DNA of 64,000 nucleotides, from the NCBI GenBank assembly GCA_016710745.1, contig JADJVB010000010.1, forward strand, positions 62,001-126,000, read 5' to 3'. How positions within the stretch are numbered: position 1 is the first letter of the stretch; each line of letters begins with the position of its first letter. Both the position numbers and the translations under genes were made by a program. The DNA is from Chitinophagaceae bacterium (GTDB lineage Bacteria; Bacteroidota; Bacteroidia; Chitinophagales; Chitinophagaceae). The notes under the pieces were generated by a model. It was not told the origin of the DNA, did no database searches, and saw nothing but the letters and a program-made list of their open reading frames with translations. Positions 51,133-60,064 of this stretch are shown here, one piece after another.

Positions 51133-53304
51133 CTATTTCGTAATTCCCTCCAGCGCAAACAAAAATGCATATTCCCTTGCCCGGTCTTTTAATGCTTTAA
51201 ACCTGCCCGAAGCCCCGCCATGACCGGCCTCCATATTGGTGTATAACAGGAGCTTATTATTATCTGTTTTCATTTCCCGCAATTTGGCAACCCATTTAGC
51301 CGGTTCAAAATACTGAACCTGGCTGTCGTGCAGGCCGGTTGTTACCAGCATGTTTGAATACGCCTTTTTCTCTACCTGGTCGTAAGGTGAATAAGATTTC
51401 ATATAAAAATAACTATCCTTGTTGGCCGGGTTCCCCCATTCATCGTATTCATTGGTGGTAAGTGGAATGGTTGGATCACTCATGGTTGTCAACACATCAA
51501 CAAATGGAACAGCAGCAACTACACCATGCCAAAGATCGGGACGCATATTCACTACAGCGCCCATCAACAAGCCGCCGGCACTTCCGCCGCTGGCGTATAA
51601 ATGTTCTTTGGATGTATACTTTCCTGCCAATAAAAATTCGGCGCAATCAATAAAATCTGTGAACGTATTTATCTTTTTAAACATTTTGCCGTCTTCGTAC
51701 CAACTCCGGCCCATCTCTTGTCCGCCACGAATATGCGCAATGGCATAGGCAAAGCCGCGATCTAATAAACTCAGGCGCACACTGCTGAAAGAGGCTTCCA
51801 TACTGGCTCCGTAAGAACCGTAACCGTACAACATCAACGGAGCCTGGCCATCTTTTTTAAATCCTTTTTTATATACGATTGATATCGGGATCTTTGTTCC
51901 GTCCTTGGCGGTTGCAAAAACCCTTTCTGTTTCATAATCACCAGGTTTAAAACTGCCCACCACTTCCTGCTGTTTCATCAGCTTCTTTTCCCGGGTATTC
52001 ATATTGTAATCGTATACCGTATTGGGTGTGGTCATCGACGTATACGTATACCGCATCACATCCGTATTATAATCCGGGATGTACGACAGGTAGGCCGCAT
52101 AGGCTGCTTCATCAAATGGCAGGTAGTACGTACTGTTGTCCTTTGTATTTAAAATATGTATCTGTGTTAAACCATCTTTACGTTCCGAAATGGCCATATA
52201 ATTTTTAAACAGATCAAACCCCTGTATCAGAATTTTTTCATTGTGAGCGATCAGTTCTTTCCAGGCTGTTGTATCGGTTTTATTTTCGGCACTGGTTGCG
52301 ATCCTGAAATTCTTTGCATTCAGGTTTGTGCGTATATAGAATTTATCATTGGCATGATCAACACTATACAACACTTCTTTCATCCGGGATTGAAAAATGG
52401 TGAAACTTCCTTCCGGTTTACTGGCGTCGATCCACCTTACTTCCGACGACAGTGTGGCCTGCGAGGTGATCAGGATAAATTTGTCCGATTTGGTTTTTGC
52501 CACCCCGATGTAGTTCGTTTTATCCGTTTCGGTGTACACCGTTTTATCTGATGCCGCATCGGTACCGAGCTTATGCCTTTTTATTTTTTCGGATAAAAGG
52601 GTTATCGGATTTTTTGCTGTATAAAAAATGGTTTGGTTATCATTGGCCCAAACCGGGTCGCCCTGTGTATTAGAAACCTTGTCTTTATAGGTTTCCCCGG
52701 TTTCGAGATTCTTAATATAAATATCGTATTGCCGCCTGCTCAACAGATCAATGCCGTAGGCCAGTAATTTATTATCCATACTTACATCAAAACCGGTTGC
52801 CGAAAAATAATTATGCCCTTCGGCCATGGCGTTTACATCAAGTAACACTTCTTCTGCAGCATCCATGGTTCCTTTTTTGCGGCAATACACAAAATAATCC
52901 TTGCCTTCTACCTGGCGGCTGTAATAAAAATATCCGTTTTTAAAAGTGGGTACCGATTCGTCTTTTTCCTTAATCCTTGCTTTTAGCTCATTGTATAAAG
53001 ACTCCTGGAATGTTTTTGTACCACTCATCATGGTATCGAAATAAGCGTTCTCTGCTTTCAGGTAGTCAACTACTTTGGTACTGTCGGGCCCTTTAGTAAA
53101 ATATTCATTCATCCAGTAATAATCATCAATACGGGTATCTCCATGTGCCTTTAGCTCTTTAGCTTTCTTTTCTGCCACAGGAGCTGCTATACTGTCGGGC
53201 CATTTGTATGCTGTTTCTGTCATTTGTGTGTCTTCGGTTTTATTGTTACATGATGAAATTACCATCGCAGCAATGATAATTGCCGGCATGATCCTGATTT
53301 GCAT
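51133..53304 (-). CDS. S9-family peptidase, oligopeptidase B (PtrB-like), lipoprotein
   Basis: 723 residues. The signal peptide ends in VISSCNNKTE, which looks like a lipobox. The N-terminal beta-propeller (about 80-420) leads to the alpha/beta-hydrolase domain with Ser in YASGGSAGGLLMGAVVN, Asp in VTTGLHDSQVQYFEPAKW and His in NMEAGHGGASGRF. Such enzymes cut short peptides after Arg/Lys. The 120-bp tandem array begins only about 50 bp upstream of its start, so its promoter lies in or beside repeat DNA. Confidence 0.93.
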   Translation of the reverse strand: MQIRIMPAIIIAAMVISSCNNKTEDTQMTETAYKWPDSIAAPVAEKKAKELKAHGDTRIDDYYWMNEYFTKGPDSTKVVDYLKAENAYFDTMMSGTKTFQESLYNELKARIKEKDESVPTFKNGYFYYSRQVEGKDYFVYCRKKGTMDAAEEVLLDVNAMAEGHNYFSATGFDVSMDNKLLAYGIDLLSRRQYDIYIKNLETGETYKDKVSNTQGDPVWANDNQTIFYTAKNPITLLSEKIKRHKLGTDAASDKTVYTETDKTNYIGVAKTKSDKFILITSQATLSSEVRWIDASKPEGSFTIFQSRMKEVLYSVDHANDKFYIRTNLNAKNFRIATSAENKTDTTAWKELIAHNEKILIQGFDLFKNYMAISERKDGLTQIHILNTKDNSTYYLPFDEAAYAAYLSYIPDYNTDVMRYTYTSMTTPNTVYDYNMNTREKKLMKQQEVVGSFKPGDYETERVFATAKDGTKIPISIVYKKGFKKDGQAPLMLYGYGSYGASMEASFSSVRLSLLDRGFAYAIAHIRGGQEMGRSWYEDGKMFKKINTFTDFIDCAEFLLAGKYTSKEHLYASGGSAGGLLMGAVVNMRPDLWHGVVAAVPFVDVLTTMSDPTIPLTTNEYDEWGNPANKDSYFYMKSYSPYDQVEKKAYSNMLVTTGLHDSQVQYFEPAKWVAKLREMKTDNNKLLLYTNMEAGHGGASGRFKALKDRAREYAFLFALEGITK

Positions 53305-53351
53305 AAATTTATTTTTTATGATGACTAATTATTACATTCTTTCGTCCCCTC

Positions 53352-53832
53352 GTCCTCTCGTCCTCGTCTCTGACGAGGATGCCCTGGCACTGAGACTCCG
53401 TCTCAAACCAAACTTACATTCACCAGGCCTTTAATTCCAACATAATCTCTTGCCGCACCAGGTAAATAGTCTTTCCCTCGTCCTCGTCTCTGACGAGGAT
53501 GCCTTGGCACCGAGACTCCGTCTCAAACCAAACTTACATTCACTAACCCTTTTATTCCAACATAATCTCTTGCAGAACTATGTAAATAGTCTTTCCCTCG
53601 TCCTCGTCTCTGACGAGGATGCCTTGGCACCGAGACTCCGTCTCAAACCAAACTTACATTCACTAACCCTTTTATTCCAACATAATCTCTTGCCGAACTA
53701 TGTAAATAGTCTTTCCCTCGTCCTCGTCTCTGACGAGGATGCCTTGGCACCGAGACTCCGTCTCAAACCAAACTTACATTCACTAACCCTTTTATTCCAA
53801 CATAATCTCTTGCCGAACTATGTAAATAGTCT
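53352..53832. repeat. 120-bp tandem array, four units, containing RAYT 3' end plus REP palindromes
   Basis: Exact 120-bp period with units at about 53352-53471, 53472-53591, 53592-53711 and 53712-53831. Each unit holds the palindrome TCCTCGTCTCTGACGAGGA (8-bp arms), the small hairpin GAGAC-TCC-GTCTC, and about 75 bp matching the last 22 codons of the adjacent transposase gene. Units 2-4 are almost identical (one base differs in what I compared); unit 1 is diverged. There are no spacers, so this is not CRISPR. Confidence 0.9.
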
Positions 53833-54317
53833 TCCATATTCTCTACAATTCCAGCCCGTACGGGATTATAATGCGTGTAATACACCCGATCCTGCAACAT
53901 TTCGGGTTTAAACGGATCGAGATAAATCGCATGGTTTCCGTCTTGCCAAAAATGATACTTCTCTATTCGCCTCATAAATTTACCGGCATATTCAAAACGA
54001 TATAAGATCCAGTCCTTTCGACTTTCCGGCTCACTTTCAATGGCTTCCAAACTTGAACGGGCAGTAAATTTTTTAAAGTCCCTTAATACCTCCGATAGTT
54101 TAAACCCCTGTCTTGCTTCCACTACCAGGTGCAGATGATTCGACATCAGGCACCAGGCAAAAACTGTCAGTCCTTTCTTTTTTATACAATAATTCAATGA
54201 ATCAACTATTATCTGTTTATAAACCGGGCGAATAAAAACATCAACCCAATCTACAACTGTGCAGGTTATAAAATAACAGGCATTTTGGTCGGTAATGATG
54301 TATCTGTCGCCTGACAT
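53763..54317 (-). CDS. REP-associated tyrosine transposase (RAYT), IS200-like Y1 family
   Basis: 184 residues, normal length. Features of the Y1 HUH fold are YFITCTVVDWVDVFIRPVYK at the N-terminus, the HUH-type pair in MSNHLHLVVE, and the probable nucleophile Tyr in YYTHYNPVRAGIVE. RAYTs are domesticated single-strand transposases that process REP palindromes. Inverted palindromes flank the gene: TCCTCGTC...GACGAGGA units downstream and one in the opposite orientation upstream (54464-54482). Its last 22 codons lie inside the first unit of the 120-bp array, so the array contains three extra copies of its 3' end. Confidence 0.92.
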   Translation of the reverse strand: MSGDRYIITDQNACYFITCTVVDWVDVFIRPVYKQIIVDSLNYCIKKKGLTVFAWCLMSNHLHLVVEARQGFKLSEVLRDFKKFTARSSLEAIESEPESRKDWILYRFEYAGKFMRRIEKYHFWQDGNHAIYLDPFKPEMLQDRVYYTHYNPVRAGIVENMEDYLHSSARDYVGIKGLVNVSLV

Positions 54318-54340
54318 AAGGTACTTTGTTTATTGCATAA

Positions 54341-54482
54341 AGAGTCAAAGACTCTTAACCAACTCATCCTCGTTAACAGTCAGGCAGGATCGCCAGAGAC
54401 CAGCATGAGTTAAAGAGATTTTTCTAACCCTGAACGAAGAGTCCAAGACTCTTAACCAATACATCCTCGTCAGAGACGAGGA
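54341..54482. repeat. Inverted REP-like palindromes upstream of RAYT
   Basis: Two copies of AGAGTC-nAA-GACTCT followed by TAACCAA (54341-54355 and 54438-54452), each followed by CATCCTCGT. The second continues into TCCTCGTC-AGA-GACGAGGA (54464-54482), the reverse complement of the palindrome in the downstream array. With the downstream copies this brackets the RAYT gene with inverted repeats. Confidence 0.75.
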
Positions 54483-54486
54483 CGAG

Positions 54487-57102
54487 CTAGTTCCTCCTCG
54501 CCAGTACAATCGTACTCTTAAATCGCTTCTTCTTTCCTTCCAAATTAAATACTTCGGTATAAATAACATAAATACCTACCGGAAGTTTTTGAAATTTTTC
54601 TCCCAAGCCATCCCACCGGAAATAGCCTTTAATACCACAAAGCGCATTGCGCTGCAGGTAACGAACCGCCCTGCCATTGGCATCAAATATAGTGATATTA
54701 GCCACATATCCCGGCGAAGGAAAACTATAATCGATCGTAGCGAAGTCATCTATACCATCATTATCCGGCGATACGATTTCAGGTGTTACCGTAATATCTC
54801 CGCGTACCGCTAAGTCGAGCCTGAACTGAGAATTTTTATAGGTTGGCGTGCCATATCCCACGTTCGTTGCAGCCGAATGCCAGTTTTCCGGATTTTGGGT
54901 TGCTGCATCATAATCGATCCTTTCCAATGCCACCCCTTCCTTATTGTCGATCAGTTTAAAATGCCATGTGTCGCTGTAAAAAAGTTCATCAACAATATGG
55001 CCCTGTTCGTTTATAACGACCACATGGCCTTCATCATCACTAAAAGCTGGTGTGCTGCCCACTTCGGCAAAGGCATTCAGATTCTCTGCAACAAAATCTC
55101 TTTTTACGATCGAAGCATCTGAGGTAACTACGATAAAATCTTCCGGAAATAATAAATAGTTTTCGGCACTGAGCTGGGTAATGCTGCTAATGGCACCCGC
55201 CGAATTACGGTTGGCGAGGTATATATTCTTTAAGTCGATTATTTTCATCGTTCGGTTGTACAGTTCCACATAATCAACACCATTTGATCTTGGATTGAAT
55301 AATATTTCATTGATCACCACATCAAAACTATCAGCTGCCGAAGCGAGGCCAACCTTTGCCGAAGTATTTGTACCAACTGCGTTGCCCACACAATCGGTAA
55401 GACCAGTAGCTGTAAGCTGATATACTTTGTTACGCTGCAATGGCATCGGCAATCTCAGTGCCACCCGGTCGAATACAGGCGCCAATGCCACGGCCGTTTG
55501 TGGCTGACCAATACCATCACTTATATTGTAGTTAGCCGCCACTGCTGCGGTAGCCAGGTTTACCGGTTCATCAAAAACCAACAGGATATGTACACTGTCT
55601 GTTGCATATGCCCTGACGAGTTTCGGTGCTGTGTCATCTACATTGGCTCCATCAATGGAATTTTTTTTACCCGGCGTTCCGCCCTTAGTGTCCTCACTGG
55701 CTTTCCAGTTACTGAAACCGCTGCAGGGATTTTTACTGTCGATCATCTCCAGCGTCCAGCCTCCATCTTTTTTCAATTCATTCTGATACCAGCTATCAGA
55801 ATAATGAACACTATGAATGGTTAAACCGCTGCCATTCAATAAAGAGATTTGGTCGCCGCCGTTATCCAAAGACGGAAAACTACTAACGGCAATGACTGCG
55901 CCATAGGCACTCAAGGTGGTAACGGCACTGCCGTTACAAACGATGACAAAACTATCAGGCTTTAAGGTAAAAGAAGGCATGGGGCCACTTTGTCCGCTTA
56001 TGTCGGCTATCTTCCATCCCGATAAATTAACAGAGAAGGCACTGCTGTTTCTCAATTCGATCCATTCGTTGTTGGGTAAACTAACGGGCGGCGAAGGGTC
56101 GGCCATGATCTCATCAATAATAATATCGTACTGTATTGCCGTATAAAAACTGAAATTAGCTGTACCGTTGTTGATGGCATTACCCGAAAGATCCTTTACG
56201 CCATTTACGGTTAACTGGTAGTTAGTGCCGTTGCCGAAATGGCCGGCAAAGGCCAGGTGTACCAGGGCCGAATTCACGACGTCTCGTACAGCCGTGGCCG
56301 GCATGCCAATTCCGGTATTGACAATATAATTTGCCAAAACCTGGCTGCTTAACAGTTCTACCGGTTCGTTAAACAATATATCAACGGTTGATGCGGAACT
56401 GGCGGTCGCGGAAATAACGGCAGGCGGCGTAATATCGGGTACATAGGCTTTCACCTCAAAATCATCAAAGACATGTTTTTGAAAAAAAGCGGCCGTACTT
56501 TGTTTTACCAGCAAACCAAAAAAAGCGGATGTAAGATAAGTAGCATCCGTAACCACGCCCTCGCTGAAATAACTGTTACCCGTGCCACTCAGGTCGCGGG
56601 ATAAATTCCATTGATTGGTTGCATTACGAAAAACTTTTATTTTCATCACACTGCTGCTATTGTTTAATATACCATTAACCCCGTCGATGATCTTTACAAT
56701 GACGCCACCTGCATCCTTACGGTAAAGCGAGATCTCATCATCAGTATTTCCAATCCGCACAAAATAACCGGTAGTGGTGGCCAGGGTAATATCACCTGCC
56801 GACGCCGTTACATACACATCCATATAATTTGCCGATGACGGGTTGAAGCTGATCTGTGTAAAAAATTCCCATTGGGCTGTTGTAGCCATGGTACTGGCAG
56901 TACTCAGGTAAAAACTACTGTTGGCTGCTGTATTATTACTTTGTAACTGAAAGGATGGAGTAACAACCCAATCAGCTGTATTACCTGTCCATACCGGGTT
57001 TAGGGTAAAATCCCCATCACTGAAATTGTCGTTAACCTGGCCATATCCACCAATACAGGGAAACAGGCAGGTACTGATAAAAAAAAGAAATTGAGTTTTC
57101 AT
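54487..57102 (-). CDS. Exported surface protein with lamin-tail and Big-type domains, gliding/T9SS-like C-terminus
   Basis: 871 residues with a signal peptide (FFISTCLFPCIGGYGQ, cut near residue 21). The N-terminal region (about 25-215) is a lectin-like sandwich. Two Big_5-type domains follow (VISATASSASTVDILFNEPV; LVRAYATDSVHILLVFDEPV), each before a lamin-tail domain (IIDEIMADPSPPVSLPNNEW; VVINEILFNPRSNGVDYVEL). The last ~90 residues form an FlgD-Ig/gliding-associated domain (ANITIFDANGRAVRYLQR; LPVGIYVIYTEVFN) ending in basic VLARRN, typical of type IX secretion cargo. Its function is unknown. The stop codon lies 4 bp from a REP palindrome. Confidence 0.85.
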   Translation of the reverse strand: MKTQFLFFISTCLFPCIGGYGQVNDNFSDGDFTLNPVWTGNTADWVVTPSFQLQSNNTAANSSFYLSTASTMATTAQWEFFTQISFNPSSANYMDVYVTASAGDITLATTTGYFVRIGNTDDEISLYRKDAGGVIVKIIDGVNGILNNSSSVMKIKVFRNATNQWNLSRDLSGTGNSYFSEGVVTDATYLTSAFFGLLVKQSTAAFFQKHVFDDFEVKAYVPDITPPAVISATASSASTVDILFNEPVELLSSQVLANYIVNTGIGMPATAVRDVVNSALVHLAFAGHFGNGTNYQLTVNGVKDLSGNAINNGTANFSFYTAIQYDIIIDEIMADPSPPVSLPNNEWIELRNSSAFSVNLSGWKIADISGQSGPMPSFTLKPDSFVIVCNGSAVTTLSAYGAVIAVSSFPSLDNGGDQISLLNGSGLTIHSVHYSDSWYQNELKKDGGWTLEMIDSKNPCSGFSNWKASEDTKGGTPGKKNSIDGANVDDTAPKLVRAYATDSVHILLVFDEPVNLATAAVAANYNISDGIGQPQTAVALAPVFDRVALRLPMPLQRNKVYQLTATGLTDCVGNAVGTNTSAKVGLASAADSFDVVINEILFNPRSNGVDYVELYNRTMKIIDLKNIYLANRNSAGAISSITQLSAENYLLFPEDFIVVTSDASIVKRDFVAENLNAFAEVGSTPAFSDDEGHVVVINEQGHIVDELFYSDTWHFKLIDNKEGVALERIDYDAATQNPENWHSAATNVGYGTPTYKNSQFRLDLAVRGDITVTPEIVSPDNDGIDDFATIDYSFPSPGYVANITIFDANGRAVRYLQRNALCGIKGYFRWDGLGEKFQKLPVGIYVIYTEVFNLEGKKKRFKSTIVLARRN

Positions 57103-57453
57103 GATTTACCTGTTATCGTTTTAAAGATACCCGGTTTAGTCATTTTTTTAAACCCCCGAACGGGCTTTAAACGGATATAATCGGCTTTCGTCGGCTGGCT
57201 TATCGTGGTTTTGGCTGAATTGCATTTTGTTGTTAATTTCGTTTCTCAATGACGATCAGTAAACATACAGGATTTGCTAAAAAAACCAGCCCGGGCAGGG
57301 AAGGACAATAGTACTGATGTATGAATCACGATACTGGCCTTCCCGGAACGGAGGGCCTTTTTATTACCTCACCCCTTTTCCCTCTCCAACAGGAGAGGGT
57401 GAAGCGGAGATCGAAGCGAATTGGGTTTATTATTTAATAATTTTAAAAAAGAA
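57103..57453. other. 351-bp divergent intergenic region with hairpins
   Basis: It separates the lamin-tail gene (minus) from asd (plus). GGCCTTCC and GGAGGGCC arms followed by TTTTTA (57335-57365) look like a terminator-type hairpin. Right after it, CCCTCTCC-AACA-GGAGAGGG (57380-57399) is another dispersed palindrome. No clear promoter box or gene is visible; the stretch 57120-57320 shows nothing I can support. Confidence 0.45.
57380..57399. repeat. Dispersed palindrome (CCCTCTCC type)
   Basis: Eight-base perfect arms around AACA, inside a block beginning CTCACCCCTTTT and ending TGAAGCGG. It belongs to the GC-rich dispersed repeats seen in many Gram-negative genomes and differs from the paa-embedded element. 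Confidence 0.6.
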
Positions 57454-58446
57454 ATGATGAAAGTTGCTGTTGTAGGTGTTACCGGTTTGGTAGGAACAAA
57501 AATGTTACAGGTACTGGAAGAAAGAAATTTTCCGGTAGACGAATTGATCCCGGTGGCATCGGAAAGAAGTATCGGAAAGATAATAACTTTTAAAAATAAA
57601 CAGGTTAAAGTTGTGAGTGCTGCCGAAGCCATTGCAGCCAAACCGGATGTGGCGATTTTTTCGGCAGGAGGAAGCACTTCGCTGGAGCTCGCACCTCAAT
57701 TTGCTGCAGCCGGTATTACGGTTATCGACAATTCCAGCGCCTGGCGTATGGACCCCACGAAAAAACTGGTTGTACCGGAAGTCAATGCGGCGGTGTTGAC
57801 AAAGGAAGATAAGATCATCGCAAACCCGAACTGCTCTACCATACAAATGGTGGTGGTGTTAAAACCCCTGCACGATAAATACAAAATAAAAAGAGTGGTA
57901 GTGAGTACTTACCAAAGTGTTACCGGCACCGGCGTTAAGGCCGTTACCCAATTAATGAACGAACGCAGGGGAATTGAAGGTGAGATGGCTTACAAATACC
58001 CCATCGACCTGAATGCCATTCCCCATATTGATGTTTTTTTAGAGAACGGATATACGAAGGAAGAAATGAAAATGGTTTTAGAAACCAATAAGATCATGGG
58101 CGACGACGATATAAAAGTTACCGCCACCTGTGTGCGGATACCTACCATGGGCGGACACAGCGAAAGTGTAAATATTGAATTTGAAAATGACTTTGATTTG
58201 GCCGAAGTGAGGGAGATCCTTTCAAAAGCACCGGGCGTTGTTTTAAAGGATGATGTTGCGAATTTTATTTATCCCATGCCATTAACGGCTTTTGATAAGG
58301 ACGATACTTTTGTGGGTAGAATCAGAAGAGATGAAACCCAGGCCAACACCTTGAACTGCTGGATCGTGAGTGACAACCTGCGCAAGGGTGCTGCTACCAA
58401 CGCGGTACAGATCGCAGAATACCTGCTTTCCAACGGATTACTGTAA
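57454..58446 (+). CDS. asd: Aspartate-semialdehyde dehydrogenase
   Basis: 330 residues from the ATG at 57454 (a second ATG follows at once). It reduces aspartyl phosphate to the semialdehyde on the route to lysine, threonine, methionine and diaminopimelate. The NADP-binding VAVVGVTGLVGTKML, active-site Cys in IANPNCSTIQMVVVLKPL, and RIPTMGGHSESVNIEF are typical. It is preceded by a hairpin-rich gap and followed by a strong bidirectional terminator. Confidence 0.95.
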   Translation: MMKVAVVGVTGLVGTKMLQVLEERNFPVDELIPVASERSIGKIITFKNKQVKVVSAAEAIAAKPDVAIFSAGGSTSLELAPQFAAAGITVIDNSSAWRMDPTKKLVVPEVNAAVLTKEDKIIANPNCSTIQMVVVLKPLHDKYKIKRVVVSTYQSVTGTGVKAVTQLMNERRGIEGEMAYKYPIDLNAIPHIDVFLENGYTKEEMKMVLETNKIMGDDDIKVTATCVRIPTMGGHSESVNIEFENDFDLAEVREILSKAPGVVLKDDVANFIYPMPLTAFDKDDTFVGRIRRDETQANTLNCWIVSDNLRKGAATNAVQIAEYLLSNGLL

Positions 58447-58452
58447 AAAAAA

Positions 58453-58483
58453 GGCGGCGGGCTTTGCCCGCCGCTTTCTTTTA
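58453..58483. terminator. Strong bidirectional terminator
   Basis: Nine-base GC-only arms GCGGCGGGC and GCCCGCCGC around TTT, followed by TTTCTTTT and preceded by an A-run. It serves both asd (plus) and korB (minus). Confidence 0.85.
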
Positions 58484-59515
58484 GCTAATCACCCAGGTTT
58501 CATTCCCTCTCAATAATTTATCCAGATCACCTTTACCTTTTTTTGCAATTACCTCTTCTATCTGCATGCGCATCGAATCTTCATAGCAGGCACGGTCGGT
58601 TTGGTAGAAAACACCAAACGGCCTTGGCATATGGCCTGCTAATTTAGGATCATCAAACATGCGTATCAGTATCTGGGCCTTGTAAAAATCACGCTCATCA
58701 TGTACCCACAGATCATCAGTACTTGCCCCTTCAGCTATATCAACGATCACCGGATTAAACCCATCTAGTTTTATCCCTTTGTTTTTGGTGGCGCCAAATA
58801 CCAATGGTTGTCCCTGTTCTAAAAACAACACTTCATCGGCCTTGGTTTTTTTATCAGTAAATACTTCAAAGGCGCCGTCGTTAAAGATGTTACAGTTTTG
58901 ATAGATCTCTAAAAAGGAGGTTCCTTTATGCGCCTGCGAACGCAGGAGCATTTCCTGCAGGTGTTTTGGGTCCCTATCCATCGTACGGGCAATAAAACCG
59001 GCCTCGGCACCCATGGCCAACGCCAGCGGATTAAAGGGATGGTCAATACTGCCAAAAGGCGAACTCTTGGTTACTTTATGTTCTTCTGAAGTTGGCGAAT
59101 ATTGCCCTTTGGTTAAACCATATATCTGATTATTGAAAAGCAACACATTCACATCAAAATTGCGGCGCAATAAATGAATGGTATGGTTACCTCCGATACT
59201 CAATCCATCGCCATCGCCGGTTACGATCCATACACTCAGTTCGGGACGGGCAGCTTTTAATCCGCTGGCCACAGCCGGTGCACGACCATGAATACTGTGC
59301 ATGCCATAGGTATTCATATAGTAAGGAAAACGGCTGCTACAGCCAATTCCGCTCACAATGACAATATTTTCCTTAGGAATACCCAGGGTTGGCATTACTT
59401 TCTGTACCTGCGCCAAAATGGAATAATCGCCGCATCCGGGGCACCAGCGTACCTCCTGGTCGGTTACAAAATCTTTGGCGGTTAACGGGGGTGCGGTTAC
59501 TGCTATTTCACTCAT
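58481..59515 (-). CDS. korB: 2-oxoacid:ferredoxin oxidoreductase beta subunit (KorB-like)
   Basis: 344 residues. The TPP-binding beta subunit has VRWCPGCGDYSILAQVQ, the TPP/Mg motif in TGDGDGLSIGGNHTIHLLRR and the cluster-related Cys in SGIGCSSRFPYY. It oxidises a 2-oxoacid, probably 2-oxoglutarate, to an acyl-CoA with ferredoxin. The alpha subunit usually sits directly upstream, but here 59516-59665 holds only an intergenic palindrome and then an AhpD-like gene, so korA must lie elsewhere. Confidence 0.92.
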   Translation of the reverse strand: MSEIAVTAPPLTAKDFVTDQEVRWCPGCGDYSILAQVQKVMPTLGIPKENIVIVSGIGCSSRFPYYMNTYGMHSIHGRAPAVASGLKAARPELSVWIVTGDGDGLSIGGNHTIHLLRRNFDVNVLLFNNQIYGLTKGQYSPTSEEHKVTKSSPFGSIDHPFNPLALAMGAEAGFIARTMDRDPKHLQEMLLRSQAHKGTSFLEIYQNCNIFNDGAFEVFTDKKTKADEVLFLEQGQPLVFGATKNKGIKLDGFNPVIVDIAEGASTDDLWVHDERDFYKAQILIRMFDDPKLAGHMPRPFGVFYQTDRACYEDSMRMQIEEVIAKKGKGDLDKLLRGNETWVIS

Positions 59516-59571
59516 GGTTTCTATAATTGTGGGTTAAAGTTAGGAAATAATGAAATACAAATACCGAACGA

Positions 59572-59657
59572 TTGTTGCACGCAGAGGGCGCAGGGGTGCA
59601 GAGGTCGCTGAGAATTCCCTGTTTCCTCTGCTTCTCCGCGATCCCTGCGTGAAACAA
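59572..59657. repeat. Large imperfect palindrome between korB and AhpD-like gene
   Basis: TTGTTGCACGCAG at the left pairs with CTGCGTGAAACAA at the right, with a long interrupted stem between (GCAGAGG / CCTCTGC). Elements of this CGCAGAGG form are dispersed in Bacteroidota genomes. It fills the gap where a korA gene would be expected. Confidence 0.65.
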
Positions 59658-59665
59658 TAGTTCCA

Positions 59666-60010
59666 CTACCCTTTCTCCAACTCTTCCCAATACTCAGCCG
59701 CCCTCCTCGTATGCGGCACCACGATCGTTCCACCCACAATATTCGCCACAGCAAATACCTCATACATTTCTTTTGTATTTACGCCCAACTCGTGCGATTT
59801 ACCCAAATGGTATTTGATGCAGTCGTCGCAGCGCAACACCATACTGGCAACAAGCCCCAGAAGTTCTTTGGTCTTCACATCCAATGCACCTTCGGCATAG
59901 GTATTGGTATCTAAATTCCAGAGGCGTTTAATAACCAGGTTATCTTTTGCCAGAATAACCTCGTTCATTTTGGCGCGGTAATCGTTGAATTCTTTTACAA
60001 GTGCTGACAT
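59666..60010 (-). CDS. AhpD-like carboxymuconolactone decarboxylase family protein
   Basis: 114 residues. One CMD domain with the AhpD-type redox motif CDDCIKYHLGKSHELG (Cys-x2-Cys, then His), suggesting peroxidase or antioxidant activity with a thiol partner rather than lactone decarboxylation. The helices GLVASMVLRCDD and MYEVFAVANIVGG are typical. It lies between korB and an aldo/keto reductase on the same strand. Confidence 0.9.
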   Translation of the reverse strand: MSALVKEFNDYRAKMNEVILAKDNLVIKRLWNLDTNTYAEGALDVKTKELLGLVASMVLRCDDCIKYHLGKSHELGVNTKEMYEVFAVANIVGGTIVVPHTRRAAEYWEELEKG

Positions 60011-60064
60011 AATAAAATTTTGTTTTGAATAATATGATTTAGTTCAGTTTAAGACCCGGCAATT

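Noticed and set aside
53352..53832. CRISPR array or repeat protein on the plus strand (open frame 53450-53911, 40-residue period)
   Set aside because: The units are contiguous 120-bp tandem copies with no spacers. The plus-strand frame is open only because 120 is divisible by three, and it has no start context or homology; the RAYT frame on the other strand explains the region.
59708..59914. Antisense open frame over the AhpD-like gene
   Set aside because: The minus-strand frame contains the CMD domain with its CxxC motif; the plus frame has no recognisable content.
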